The position numbers and the translations under genes were made by a program. A DNA stretch of 64,000 nucleotides from Portulaca oleracea (taxonomy: Eukaryota > Streptophyta > Magnoliopsida > Caryophyllales > Portulacaceae): NCBI GenBank assembly GCA_029582165.1, contig CM055870.1, forward strand, positions 44,844,513 to 44,908,512, written 5' to 3'. The notes beneath the pieces were generated by a model. That model did not search any database and was not told where the DNA came from. It worked only from the letters and a program-made list of their open reading frames with translations. Below are positions 35,721 through 46,449 of this stretch, piece after piece. The stretch's first letter is position 1. Each line of letters begins with the position of its first letter.

Positions 35721-36044
35721 GGTGTGGTTCCGGTTCCCCGACGGTTTGAAAATTGCAAACCGGAACCGCCCCGTTTAACATCCGGTTTAACCGGTTCGGT
35801 GCACCGGAAAAATAAAGCGGTTCGGTGTTGCCCGTTTCCGGTTTTTTTTGGCCGGTTTGCGGTTCGGTGAAGCGGTTCCGGTTTTTTTGAACAGCCCTAG
35901 TATTTATACTTGGGGAATTAACAATTAAACATAGCGTTTAATCCCGAAACACGCGCAAAAAAAGCAAGCCGTCCCAGGCGCTACGGGGCTTGTCGTGGGT
36001 ACTACGGAGCAACGACGCAGCAATCGCTTCCGAACAGAGTGGGT

Positions 36045-36303
36045 GTAGCGGGCACTACCAAGGACGTCGCGGGCGTGACAGGCACGCTTGAACTAGGCGC
36101 TGGCAGTGGTTCCTTCCTTTCATTTCCTCGCAGTCTCTGGAACGGACACTGGCAGCGACCATAAAGGCGGTGGCAGTAGTGATCTGCGAAGGCCAGCGAA
36201 GACTCTACCCAGAACTTGTAGTGGGCGCTACAAGCTTGGTAACAGGCGCTTCGTCGTTTTCCCAGATTGTAGCGGGTGATGCCGGTGAGGTAGTAGGCGC
36301 TAC
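36045..36303. promoter_or_regulatory. Palindrome array in the B 5' LTR
   Basis: Units: GTAGC-GGGC-ACTAC (36045-36058), GTCGC-GGGC-GTGAC (36066-36079), GTAGT-GGGC-GCTAC (36218-36231) and GTAGT-AGGC-GCTAC (36290-36303). Each differs from a perfect palindrome by one transition. Positions correspond to the array in the left LTR. Confidence 0.65.
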
Positions 36304-36393
36304 GGCCTCCTGCCCATTGACTCTTTGTTCCACTCTCGCCACCTTGTGCTTTATCAACTGGGGACCACACCCGAACCCAAATATCAAGTAGCT

Positions 36394-37896
36394 TGTGCTT
36401 TATCAACGGGTATGTGTAGTAATAAAATATCGTTCTTTATCAGGGACTTGTGTTCAACTACGCACTAAACTAGTTCACTACAAAGGATGCTAGGTCGATC
36501 AAAGGGTTGTGGGTAATGATTCAGATAATTAACTAAGGAAGCAAGAAATTAAAGGATTCAACCAAATAATTAAAAGAGTTTAGGGGAGTCTACTCAAGTC
36601 AATCAATCAAATTATCAACAATCCCGGTGCAGGTAACAAGATAATTCAGGGTCTATAATCTTTCTAGGCCTTATAACTTCGATCTTTCAATTCTAGGTGA
36701 GTTACAGTGATTAAACTACACATTATTTCTAACTATTTAATCCAATCAAAGATAAAGAACTAATTATAAATTGACCTTAGGCAAGAATCATTATGTCTAA
36801 CTATTTTCTAAACCTATTCAATCTGCGCATTCCAATTCAAGACTCAAACTGTCGTTCTGTTGTCGAGAATCTAAAACCAGGTAAAGACTCAAATTGTCGT
36901 TCTGTTGCAAAATTACCATGACATACAATACATGCAGATTAAACGAATAAAAGGTTAACCTAACACCGAGACTGTATTCAAATTTAATCAAAAGACATCG
37001 AGTTTATCCCCCAAACAAAGGGAATTTAGCTACTCATAATAAAAACTAAGAAAGCGATAATAAAACTGAATTACAAAATATAAAGAGAATAGAAATTAAA
37101 CCGAACATCCGAGTCGTTGAATTCGATCTCTTTGTGTCACCCAAATCGATCTTCTTCTCCTCCTCTTTTGTTCCTAAACTACTAGAGCGGCTCCTCGAAG
37201 GGAGGAAAATAATCAAGAACCCTAATCTAAACGGCGTGTGAAATAAACTAAAATATTGTTCGCTTAATTTCTCCCCGAAGGGAGAGAACTAGGAAAATAA
37301 AATCTATACTAAAACGTTGGATGCCTTCAAACGGCGGATATAAATCCCTTTTATAGGGCTGGGCTAGGGCACAAAATGTTGGCTGCATTTTAGAAACGCT
37401 GGCTGTGTTTGGTCCAAAAAGTGAGAATCTCCGCGAATGGGCGTTGGCTGCGCCTGAAGAAACGTTGGCTGCGTTTTCAAAACGCTGGCTGCGTTTTGCT
37501 CTTTCTCGGCTTCTGATGTTTCTGGACAAGGCGCTGGCTGCGTTTTCAAAACGCTGGCTGCGCCTTGTTTCTCCGCCTCAATTGGACTTGGGTCGTGGAT
37601 GTTGCTGCTGGGCCGACACTTCATGTCTTCTATTTCTTCTTCTAATTTAATTATTCAAGTCTCTTTCAATTTATTCTTCAATCCTCTTCCTCTTTAATTT
37701 CGTCTTCTTTTTCCTCAATTTTCTTCGTTTTTAGGGGAATTTCATTAAAATTTGCAAAATATACCAAATTCCGACCAAGTGAAGAATATTACAGAATTTA
37801 ATATAAAAAGACTAAATTATAATACAAAATCGACTAAAATATAGAAGTTAATTACCTAAAAATACCTTAAAATATCTATATAAAATTCACTTATCA
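36394..37896 (-). mobile_element. Solo LTR (1503 bp)
   Basis: The plus strand begins TGTGCTTTATCAACGGG and ends AATTCACTTATCA. The TSD TAGCT is exact at 36389-36393 and 37897-37901. A TATAAAAGGG motif on the minus strand (about 37350) suggests minus orientation. It interrupts the element B LTR. It contains the compound palindrome array at 37373-37566. Confidence 0.88.
37373..37566. promoter_or_regulatory. Seven-unit palindrome array around TGGCT
   Basis: Units share the centre TGGCT with changing arms: AAAATGT/GCATTTT (37373-37391), AAACGC/GTGTTT (37394-37410), GGGCGT/GCGCCT (37439-37455), AAACGT/GCGTTT (37460-37476), AAAACGC/GCGTTTT (37479-37497), then AAGGCGC/GCGTTTT (37528-37546) and AAAACGC/GCGCCTT (37548-37566). 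The last two form one larger palindrome because the outer arms AAGGCGC and GCGCCTT also pair. Confidence 0.8.
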
Positions 37897-38169
37897 TAGC
37901 TCCTTATCTCGGGATGGTCAGGTACGATCCCGAGGCCTCCGGGGCCGATGGAACACATCCCAAGCCTCTCCAATCTCCAACAACGGATGGCTCGCCATAA
38001 CTACGCCAACTTGATACTCACAACCCCGCCCTTTGAGAAGGTGTAATGGTTCTTGAAAATAAACGGGTGAGCGATTTTAGCATGGAAATGTCAGGTCGGG
38101 ATTTCATCCATCCTGTCAATAACCACAAGCCCGGCTAAGGAAGCTCAGACCCGAACCCGATACAGTTCA

Positions 38170-39502
38170 ATAACAATGTTTGATCAAGTTCTCCATGAGG
38201 ACCAAAACGAGTTCAATAACAATGTTTTCGTCGAATTACCAGTTACGTATGTGCACAATATGCCAACAATAAGTGATTTTTTTTTACCTCCCCACCGCCA
38301 CCGTCGAGTATACTGTTGTCATCTTCATCTTTATGATGTTTCCCTAAACCCTAATCCAATATATTAACCTCATATACTTTACTAACTTAATCTTATAATT
38401 ATTGATCTCATTTACATTATGATGTTTCCATTTGACTTTTATGTTATTCTAGTTCCAGTCATTCAATTTTTAATGCTTGTTATGCATATATTTCTAGTTA
38501 CAGTAAATTTGAAATGAAAAAAATTAATATTTCCCAAAGTTTTTAAACGAAAATTCTAATGGAGCATTAAAGCAAGTACTCTCAGTAATTGCAATTATAT
38601 GGGTAAGTTGGTCATTTTGATGAGGTGTATGATGGTTCATTGGAAATATTGAACGGGGGTCTGTCCATACGTCTCTTCGTGCAGAACAACTGGCATGTCA
38701 AACCCTAGGGTTAATTACCTATTCAACTTTTACCATTAAATAGTAGTTGAACTTTGTTGGTTTTTTTCCCTCATTTAAACCGTACATTCCCAGTTCATTA
38801 TCCGTTTTATTCATCCCCATCCATATTTTTGAACATTTCCAGCAATATCAAACCCACATGCCGACAATCCACATTTGTTGTCTCGCTTTAAAGGCAGAAA
38901 GGTCCCATTCATGAAGAAAAGACATTCGACACTCACACCCATGTCACTACTTCCATACGATTGGCGGTTGTATGCCCCAATGTTGAACGAGGACCTGGTG
39001 ACTGAAGATGCAAAAAATATGGGAGACCCCCAGTACATGCTGAAGATGTTCTACCAAGATGTTGTCGTGGCCCACAAGTACAGTGATCAACGACAGGCCT
39101 GTTGGGGAAGATCTAATAGGGCCCATACAACGGAAAGATTGGCGTTTTATGAGAGCATGGTTTCTAGGGGTTAAAGTCGCTTTGTTATGTGCAGAACTGG
39201 AGCATCTGTCAGACTACGCCCCAATCCGGCCGCCTTGGCCATTCTACCCGGATTGGGCCCCCATATGCCTACAATTTGATCTAACCAGATTCAACGACAT
39301 TGTAGTTAGGAATGGAAATTCGTGGATTGTTTCGATGATGTTTGTCATCACTACCATCGGGGTCAGACTGCAACATAAGTTGGTCATCCACGAGGATGCA
39401 CCAGATATGGCAACCAAAGGTGTCAGCGGCTACTTCCATCCGGCTCAAGTGTGGCTTCAAAACCGTTTGACGGCGCTCAAGGTAACCAACATAAACCAAT
39501 AA
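38170..39502 (+). pseudogene. Unidentified coding-like remnant
   Basis: Plus-strand ORFs at 38176-38367, 38875-39174 and 39059-39502 look protein-like (for example LPYDWRLYAPMLNEDLVTED, then RPPWPFYPDWAPICLQFDLT and NGNSWIVSMMFVITT). The second and third join by a one-base shift near 39080-39120. I do not recognise a family. The mixed Trp/Pro/Asp content and codon continuity suggest a former exon or transposon gene. A 17-bp direct repeat (GTTCAATAACAATGTTT at 38165 and 38211) sits at its left edge next to element B. Confidence 0.35.
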
Positions 39503-40171
39503 TAAAGGTGTTTGGTTAGTTATGGTTCCATGTCATTCTCCATTTTGGGTCTGCCATTAATATTCCCTTCTTTATCTACATTCATGTAAAATTAACTTAT
39601 GGCTATTATATTATTAAGTATCTATGAAATGGTAACTACTCAGTTATTATGTATTTACTTAGTTTGAATGCATCATCGAATATGCATTTGTCGTCTGAAG
39701 CATAATATTATCATGAGTGATGGCAAGATTATTTTAGTTCGATGTGATTTGGATGTTAGAACTGTGATTAAGTTTTATAGACATAAATTTGTTTTTCGTT
39801 TCAACAAAACCAAATAATAAAGCAGCAAAATAACTTGTGGTAAAAATAATTTTTAATCAATTTAGGGTGAGTTTACAATCATGCAACTGTCCTATAACAC
39901 GGTGAAAAAACGACAACAAAGTCTGTTTATTTAGGAGCCCGTTCCTTTTAAAATAACGTCCCTTCATAATGAAAACAAATCCTGTATACATAGGCTATAT
40001 TGATCCAGCTATCCATGTTAACCCTAACCATCAACTTGCCATTTGTTTGATAGTTGGACCTGACCTTTCAAATTAAATGTCAAATCAGGGTATTAATGAC
40101 TTATGCAATGTCTTGTCTTGTCAGCCGCAGCAGCATCCAAAAATTCACGGAAACCAATCTCCCTGCATGGG
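39503..40171. other. No gene seen
   Basis: AT-rich sequence between the remnant and element C2. No ORF or repeat structure is supported. Confidence 0.5.
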
Positions 40172-40977
40172 TGAAAGAACACTAAAGGGGGGATGAATAG
40201 GGTGATAACAATTTATGCATACTTGAGATAAAAGACGTTAGGTTTCTTAAACTTTTTCAGGTTAAGAGATTAATTTCACATATATAAAGGACAATACGAG
40301 ATAAGTTATAAACTTCCTTTATTCAATCATAACAGAGTATAGAAATACAGTAACCTGGTTGCTCAGGAGTAAGGTCCTTGCAGTAACTGCTAGAGAAGTG
40401 TCATACTGAAGGACACTTTCATAGATTATTTAATAAGACAACGCACCAAAATAGCAAGGTGCTTTCACTCATAGAACCTAATCCCCTTTAGGTTCTGTTA
40501 CCAAATACTCGTCAGTGTCCTTGGCTACAACACACTCAAAAACTCGTCTCTCAAAGATTACACTCAGAAATCCTCACTGATTTCTTACTCTTCGATTTCT
40601 TCCCTTGGAATCAACTAGGTCTTCAGTCTTTAAGTCATTCAATTTATACAGCAGCTTTGAAGAAGACCGTTTGAGTTGATTCTCCTTCCTTTCTTGTTTC
40701 ACGCTCTTCTTTCCTTCTTTAAGATTTTTTTCCTTGCGCTTTATCTCTGATCTTCTTTCCGTCTTATATTTATAAGAATCACACATATAATTTGAATATA
40801 TAATATAGGATCTGATCCAGATTTCTCTAGTGATGGAAAATTCCCTTTTTCTGGATATTCGAATTTTAACTTTCATTCAAAATTGATCCAGTCGCCAAGG
40901 TCCTTGAGCCTGGGTCTATAAAGGTCCTTGAGCCTTGGTCTGTTGAGGTCCTTGAGGGGTTCTAACAATCTCCTCCT
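40172..40977 (-). repeat. C2 3' LTR
   Basis: About 806 bp, TGAAAGAACAC to GGGGTTCTAACA on the plus strand. It carries repeated AAGGTCCTTGAGCCT units near its right end. Confidence 0.88.
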
Positions 40978-41356
40978 TTTTTATGAAAGGCAAAATTCAT
41001 TTGCAACACTTCTCCCCCTTTTTGACTTTTATCAAAAAGTTTATAGAGAGCTCCCCCTTAATATTGTTACCATCTCCAATTAATCTACAAGAGCTGAATG
41101 AACTTGTTAGTCCTAAGAGAGGGTGCTCCGCCTCTTTACATGCCATAAAAAATAATCAATAACACTGCCATTTGGATAGATCCAGTTGTCAAGGTCCTTG
41201 ATCCTAGGTTTGCCAAGGTCCTTGAGCCTGGTCTGCCAAGGTTCTCGAGGGGTTCTTATTGCTAATGTAAGTAATGTCCTTGATTGCTCCAAGTTCTCTT
41301 AAGCATCCACGCTCCTGGATGCTGAATATACCTGCAAAAATTTCAGACAACCTTCC

Positions 41357-43140
41357 TCAATCCATAATTGACATCAAATTTATGTTCTTGACTACTAGTA
41401 ACAACCATGTTAGGAGGTCTTGTTCCTTTTGGAACCCAAACTTATACAATTTTAGAACAATAATGGTTGGAGTAGTGAGATTTACCATATTTGCTTTTGG
41501 GAAGAGATGAATGACCTTGGTATCTTGTCCCAAGGTAGTTGTGTCGTTCTTGGTGCCTGAGTAGAATATGTGGCCTATTTCCTTTCTATCGAGGTTACTA
41601 TGACGTCCTTGATGCATGCTTCTGTCAGGTTGACTTTGAGGGACAGAATGTCCTTGACAACGATTTCGTTCCTCGGTAGAGATTGATTTTTCATGCCTCT
41701 TTTCTTGAGCATTGGCTTTGAAGGCATTTTTCCAATATCCAAACCCTTCTTTAAAGGGGACACATCGAGATCTAAGAGATTTATCAAGGTTTTCTTGTTG
41801 CGAGTGACTTTCAGCCTCAAGAATGTTAATCCTAGAGGTAAGGTTATCGCAAGACTTTTTCAATTCAACCTTGGACTCTTTTAACCCCTAGATGGCCTTT
41901 TTTTATAGATTTGATTTTATTCAAGTACTTAGTCTCATGTTTAATAAGCTTTACAAGGCAATTTGCCAAGTACTCTTTAGACCAAGTAAGGAGATCATCA
42001 AGTGTTACCTCATTTTCATCATTGTCTTGGTAGTCATCATTGGTTGTACCAACTTCCTCGGTATCACTGGTTCCTTTTCCCATATGGCAACTATTGGTCA
42101 TTTCTACATTTTTTTCTTTCACTGCTACTATCGTCACTCCAAGTATCCATTAAGGCCATGTGACTCCTTTTTTCTTTGTTCTTTCTATTGTAGGGACAGT
42201 CCTTGATCAACTGATTTGGGTCACCACATACAAAATAAGAGAATGAGTTAGTTTCATTATTTGATGAGTCCTTACCTTTTTGGTTGGCCCATTTGGATGA
42301 GGATCCTTTGGAGGTATGACTTTTCTTGCACGACTTCTTGAGTTCTTTGGCCATTAAAACTAAAATCTGGTTCTTATCAACTTCATTTGACTTGTCGTGG
42401 GATCATGGATGTCCTTACGAGCTACTTCTTCCTTTTCATCTTGCTCTTCTTGAAGATGAATTTCGTGAGCAAGAAGTTTTCCAATGAGGTCATCTAATAG
42501 GAGAGTTTTCAAATTTTGAGCTTCCTCGATTGCGGTGACTTTCAGTTCCTATTTCTTTATTGGAAGACATCTGAGGACCTGGCGAACATTTTCTTCATTG
42601 GAGTAAGTTTTCCCAAAGGACTTGAGATTATTGACTATGACAGCGAATCGTTTGTACATGTCCTTGATGGATTCATCATTCTTTATTTTGAAGGATTCGT
42701 ACTGCTTGACATAATTGTCAAGACTTATTTCTTGAACTTGGCTCATTCCTTTATATGTGGTCACTAAGGTATCCCACACCTGCTTAGCTGTATCACAACC
42801 AGAAACATATTCAAACTCATTATAATAAAGTCCACAGTAAAGAGTATGTAAGGCTTTAATATTTTTATTTGCCTTTCTCAGCTTCTTTGGCAGTATATTT
42901 GAATCTAATTTTGGGTTTTGTGATTTCTCCCTCTGTGATCATGGGGACAAAGTCTCTATTCTCAATTCTGTCCCAAAGGTCATAGTCCTGATCCATGATG
43001 AATGCCTTCATACGCTTCTTCCAGTGGGAAAAGTTTGATTCTCTTAATAATGGGGGTGTGCTCAAGCAACGTCCTTGCCCTATATCATCATCTTCGATCC
43101 CATCCATGATCTTTTCCACAAAGCGGTTAGTCTCTTCTTG
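41357..43140 (-). pseudogene. C2 gag remnant
   Basis: Minus-strand pieces: MEKIMDGIEDDDIGQGRCL with NFSHWKKRMKAFI and YDLWDRIEN (43119-42865); VWDTLVTTYKG with SIKDMYKRFAVIVNNLKSFG (42779-42549); a zinc knuckle VCGDPNQLIKDC with the first Cys position changed (about 42220); an acidic SDTEEVG tail (42137-41865); and a C-terminal coiled, basic section to 41357. Several frameshifts. It is the same domain order and end point as the C1 gag. Confidence 0.8.
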
Positions 43141-43143
43141 AGT

Positions 43144-43163
43144 GGACCTGCTCTGATACCAAT
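43144..43163 (-). other. C2 primer-binding site (tRNA-Met)
   Basis: The minus strand reads ATTGGTATCAGAGCAGGTCC beside the 5' LTR, matching the C1 site. Confidence 0.85.
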
Positions 43164-43950
43164 TGAAAGAACCCTAGAGGGGGGTGAATAGGGTTATCAC
43201 AATTTTTGCACACTTGAGATAGAGGACGTTAGGTTTCTTAACCCTTTTCAGGTTAAGAGATTAATTTCACATACATAAAGGACAATATGAGATAACTGAT
43301 AAACCTCCTTTTGTTCAATCATAACAGAGTACAGAAACACAGTAACCTGGTTGCTCAAAGAGTAAGGTCCTTGTAGCAACTGCTAGAGAAGTGCCTTACT
43401 GAAGGCCACTTTCAGAGATTATTTAATAAAACAACGCACCAACACAACAAGGTGCTTTCACTCACAGAACCTAATTCCCTTTAGGTTCTGTTACTAATAA
43501 CTCGCCAATGTCCTTGGCTACAACACACTCAAAAACTCATCTCTCAAAGACTACATTCAGAAATCCTCACAGATTTCTTATTCTTCGATTTATTCCCTTA
43601 GAATCGATTAGGTCTTCAGTCTTTGAGTCATTCAATTTATTGAAGAAGACCGCTGGAGTTGATTCTCCTTCTTTTCTTGTTTCACGCTCTTCTTTCCTTC
43701 TTTGAGATTTCTTTCCTTGCACATTATCTGTGATCTTCTTTCCTTCTTATATCTACAAGAATCACACACATAATTAGAATATATAATATAGGATCTGATC
43801 CAGATTTCTATAGTGATAGAAACTTTCCCTTTTCTGGATATTCAAATTTTGACTTTCATTCAAAACTGATCCAGAGTCCAAGGTCCTTGAGCCTAGGTCT
43901 GTCAAGGTCCTTGAGCCTGGGTCCATTGAGGTCCTTGAGGGGTTCTAGCA
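43164..43950 (-). repeat. C2 5' LTR
   Basis: About 787 bp, TGAAAGAACCC to GGGTTCTAGCA on the plus strand, directly beside the primer-binding site. Confidence 0.88.
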
Positions 43951-44082
43951 ATGGGTAAATGGGACAATTTTATTGCATGTGCGACCTTTATAATAAAGTT
44001 ATTAAATTTTCGAAAATTTTATGCAGAAGAAATGAACAACATTGGATAAAATATTTCCAAAATAAATGGACTCCATCTATAC

Positions 44083-45540
44083 TAGACCTGGGCACTAGGC
44101 GGGCCGGAAATTTCTGACCCGCCGACCCAAGTCCGGCCCGGCCCGGCCAGTGGGTCAGGCTGTGTCGGCCCGAACCCTAACCCAACGGGCCGCGGGCCGG
44201 GTTAGCGGGCCAACAATTGTGCACCTGGATTTATTTTTATAACACAAAACTTGAATACTCAATACATTTTAGAGCTGATTTCAACAATAATTGACCAAAT
44301 TCCATAGCGCACAACCACCTGGATATAAGTATGTAATATTCAATATTCCGAAATTCAAACATTAAAAATCCGTGATATGCTCTCTGATAGTTGAATTGCT
44401 TGAAATTGCTTGGCCGCTAGTGGCATGTTGCTGATCATGAAATTGAGAAAAGCGGGGGGTGCTTCAGAGAAAGGTCAAGTGAACTGGCATTTGTACATAT
44501 TTACCAGCTTCTGTAGTTGTACTCTGTGAAATTGTGACTTCCTCAACTTTTTCCCCAAGTAGAGCTGATTGTGTCACGTTTAGATTACTAATACTGGCAA
44601 TGTGTAGTTTACTTTTAAGTTTTAAGACATGGAGGACATTGTCAACATTTGGTTGTAGTTGCTGCTGATATTGTACCATCATCTTGTTGCTTCCTTTTAT
44701 CTATTAATAATTAAATTTACTTTTCCCATCCGGTACTGATGCCATGCTCCAGTGATTCAATACAAAAGAAGTAAAGAGGGAGACTTGGGGGAGGCAGTAG
44801 CACATACTAGCATAAAACCCTAATAGACTAATGGGTATGCTGGATTTTGTTTTTATTTTTAATATATGTGATCGGGTCGGCGGGTCGGGCCGGGTCACAT
44901 ACCCCCGGCTCGAGCCCGACCCGTCTAATCTCCAGGGCCTCGATCTTTACGTGCCGGGCCAGGCCACCACCAAAAAACGTGACCTTGACCCGCACTTTTT
45001 TGGGTCGGGCGGGCCCCCGGTAGGGGTGGAAACGGTGCGGTGCGCCGAAGTGGTACACCGGATGAAACGGTGCGCGAAAACCATAAACCGGAATCGGAAC
45101 CGAATCACCCGGTTTTTAAAAACCGGAACCGCATAAATTTCTATCAAACATAAAAAAATCTTTATTTAATAAAAAAAAGTGAGAACCAAATTTACTAGCC
45201 CATAAGCCTATCCCAATAACACACTAACACCTAATGTTTTTTTTTTAACTAGTTAATTTATATTATTTTTGTATTATTTTAAGTAGAATTTTTTTTTAAC
45301 CAAAATTTATATATACATGTATTTAATTATATTAACGGTGCGGTGCCGGTTCCCCGTCGGTGTGAATATCCCAAACCGGAACCGCCCCGTTTAGTATCCG
45401 GTTTTTCCGGTGCGGTGCACCGGATTTTTTAAACCGGTTCAGTGTTGTCCGTTTCCGATTTTTTTATCCGGTTTCCGGTTCGGTGTGCCGGTTCCGGATT
45501 TTTCTTCCACCCCTAGCCCCCGGCCCACTGCCCAGGTCTA
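44083..45540. mobile_element. hAT-type non-autonomous element with TAGACCTGGGCA ends
   Basis: Perfect 12-bp terminal inverted repeats TAGACCTGGGCA/TGCCCAGGTCTA and an exact 8-bp TSD ATCTATAC (44075-44082, 45541-45548). Subterminal regions are rich in GGGCCGGG/CCGGCCCG and in GGGTCGGGCGGGCC. No transposase ORF is present. A second hAT-type MITE sits inside at 45021-45515. Confidence 0.92.
45021..45515. mobile_element. hAT-type MITE nested in the 44.1-45.5 kb element
   Basis: Ends TAGGGGTGGAA and TTCCACCCCTA, with exact 8-bp TSD GCCCCCGG (45013-45020, 45516-45523). 495 bp, with an AT-rich core between CGGTGCGG/ACCGG-rich arms. Same family as the MITE at 31659-35899. Confidence 0.93.
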
Positions 45541-45548
45541 ATCTATAC

Positions 45549-46449
45549 CATATTAATTATCTTCTATTGTAAGTTTATTTGTAATCCAATATTACTCTAT
45601 GATTGATAATTTGTTATATAATTCTCCGTCCGTTCATATTAACTGTTGTATATGAAAATCGTGCAGCGAAAATTCACTAATTTTGACCATTAGATTCACA
45701 ATGAAAAATGCTATCAAAACAGTATAATATTGCAATTATTAATGACATATTAAGTAAGAGATTACTAATCAAACAGAGACATTGAAGACTGTAAAAGTCA
45801 AAATTATGACAAATAATATAAATGGAGGGTGTACTTGTTACGATGATAATGTTAACAAATTTATATCGGCTAAATGTATTATGTTGCTAAACTCCTCATC
45901 CAAATATTTTGAGTCTTTTTCGACACAAGTTTCCAAAGATGTCATTTTTTTGACACCGATGGACTATTGGGTTTTCTACCAATTAATTACATTTGTAACG
46001 AAATAAACCAAGTCCACCTAAATATGGTAAACAAGTCCATTTGATTAACGTATTGTTTAACAAATAAAACATATTGTTCAATAATTACAACAAACCCTAA
46101 ACCCTAATATTATGGATAAAAAAAGTCATCTACATATGGTAAGAATACCCGACACAACATATAACCATAATAAAGCAAAGAGTAATAAAAAGAACTTTGT
46201 CTAAGTTCCTCCTCCTTAACCACTGGTTGGATAAATGGACACCTTCACCATCTCCTCATATTTGATCAAAATCACACCATCCCCTGTAAGTATCAATTAC
46301 GTCAATACACCATTTCTAATGGTATGTTAATTGTCTTATTAGATTATTTCTGGAAAGATGAACTATACAATATATTTGATACTTGGTCAAACCGTTTTTG
46401 GAGTATATGTATGTAACATTTGTACAATCATAATATTTTGTGGTAGTTG
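45549..46449. other. Gene-free, with a possible worn Stowaway-like MITE
   Basis: CTCCGTCCGTTCATATTAAC near 45625 and AATGGAGGGTGTA near 45822 look like degraded ends of a Stowaway-type MITE of ~210 bp, but the ends do not pair well. No coding sequence is supported. Confidence 0.35.

Larger units (their letters stand above)
31659..35899. mobile_element. hAT-type MITE (TAGGGGTGTTCA ends) enlarged by a LINE
   Basis: Terminal inverted repeats are TAGGGGTGTTCA and TGAACAGCCCTA (one mismatch). The 8-bp TSD GTATTTAT is exact at 31651-31658 and 35900-35907. Subterminal sequence is rich in CGGTGCGGTG and ACCGGA motifs in inverted orientation. It has no transposase. Without the LINE and AT tracts it would be roughly 0.5 kb, like its relative at 45021-45515. 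It inserted into the element B LTR. Confidence 0.9.
12978..38169 (-). mobile_element. Element B: old Ty3/gypsy-like retrotransposon exploded by nested insertions
   Basis: Related LTRs lie at 12978-14182 and, in pieces, at 28818-38169. Between them on the minus strand are tRNA-Met primer-binding sites, a gag, a protease fragment (to 26976), a downstream polyprotein fragment (18384-18778) and a 3' tail (14183-14321). Reverse transcriptase, RNase H and integrase are missing, so this was already an internally deleted copy. Later insertions are C1 (14322-18383), A (18779-26970), a solo LTR (29023-31062), a hAT-type MITE with LINE (31659-35899) and a solo LTR (36394-37896). The flanks GAATT (left) and ATAAC or GTTCA (right) do not match, so no TSD supports the outer limits. 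Confidence 0.72.
28818..38169 (-). repeat. Element B 5' LTR, split by three insertions
   Basis: Its pieces are 28818-29022, 31068-31658, 35908-36393 and 37902-38169, about 1.55 kb in total. Each junction is proven by the TSD of the inserted element and by the uninterrupted left copy (12978-14182). The LTR itself contains a primer-binding-like segment at about 31166-31185. Confidence 0.78.
40172..43950 (-). mobile_element. C2: gag-only Ty1/copia-like retrotransposon
   Basis: LTRs lie at 40172-40977 and 43164-43950, with an exact TSD ATGGG at 40167-40171 and 43951-43955. The minus strand has a tRNA-Met primer-binding site inside the right LTR and a polypurine tract (AAAAAAGGAGGAG) beside the left LTR. 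The 2.2-kb interior encodes a gag that ends at the same place as in C1 (VWVPKGT...NMVVTSS, stop), with no pol. It belongs to the same non-autonomous lineage as C1, but its LTRs are ~200 bp shorter and clearly diverged. Confidence 0.9.
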
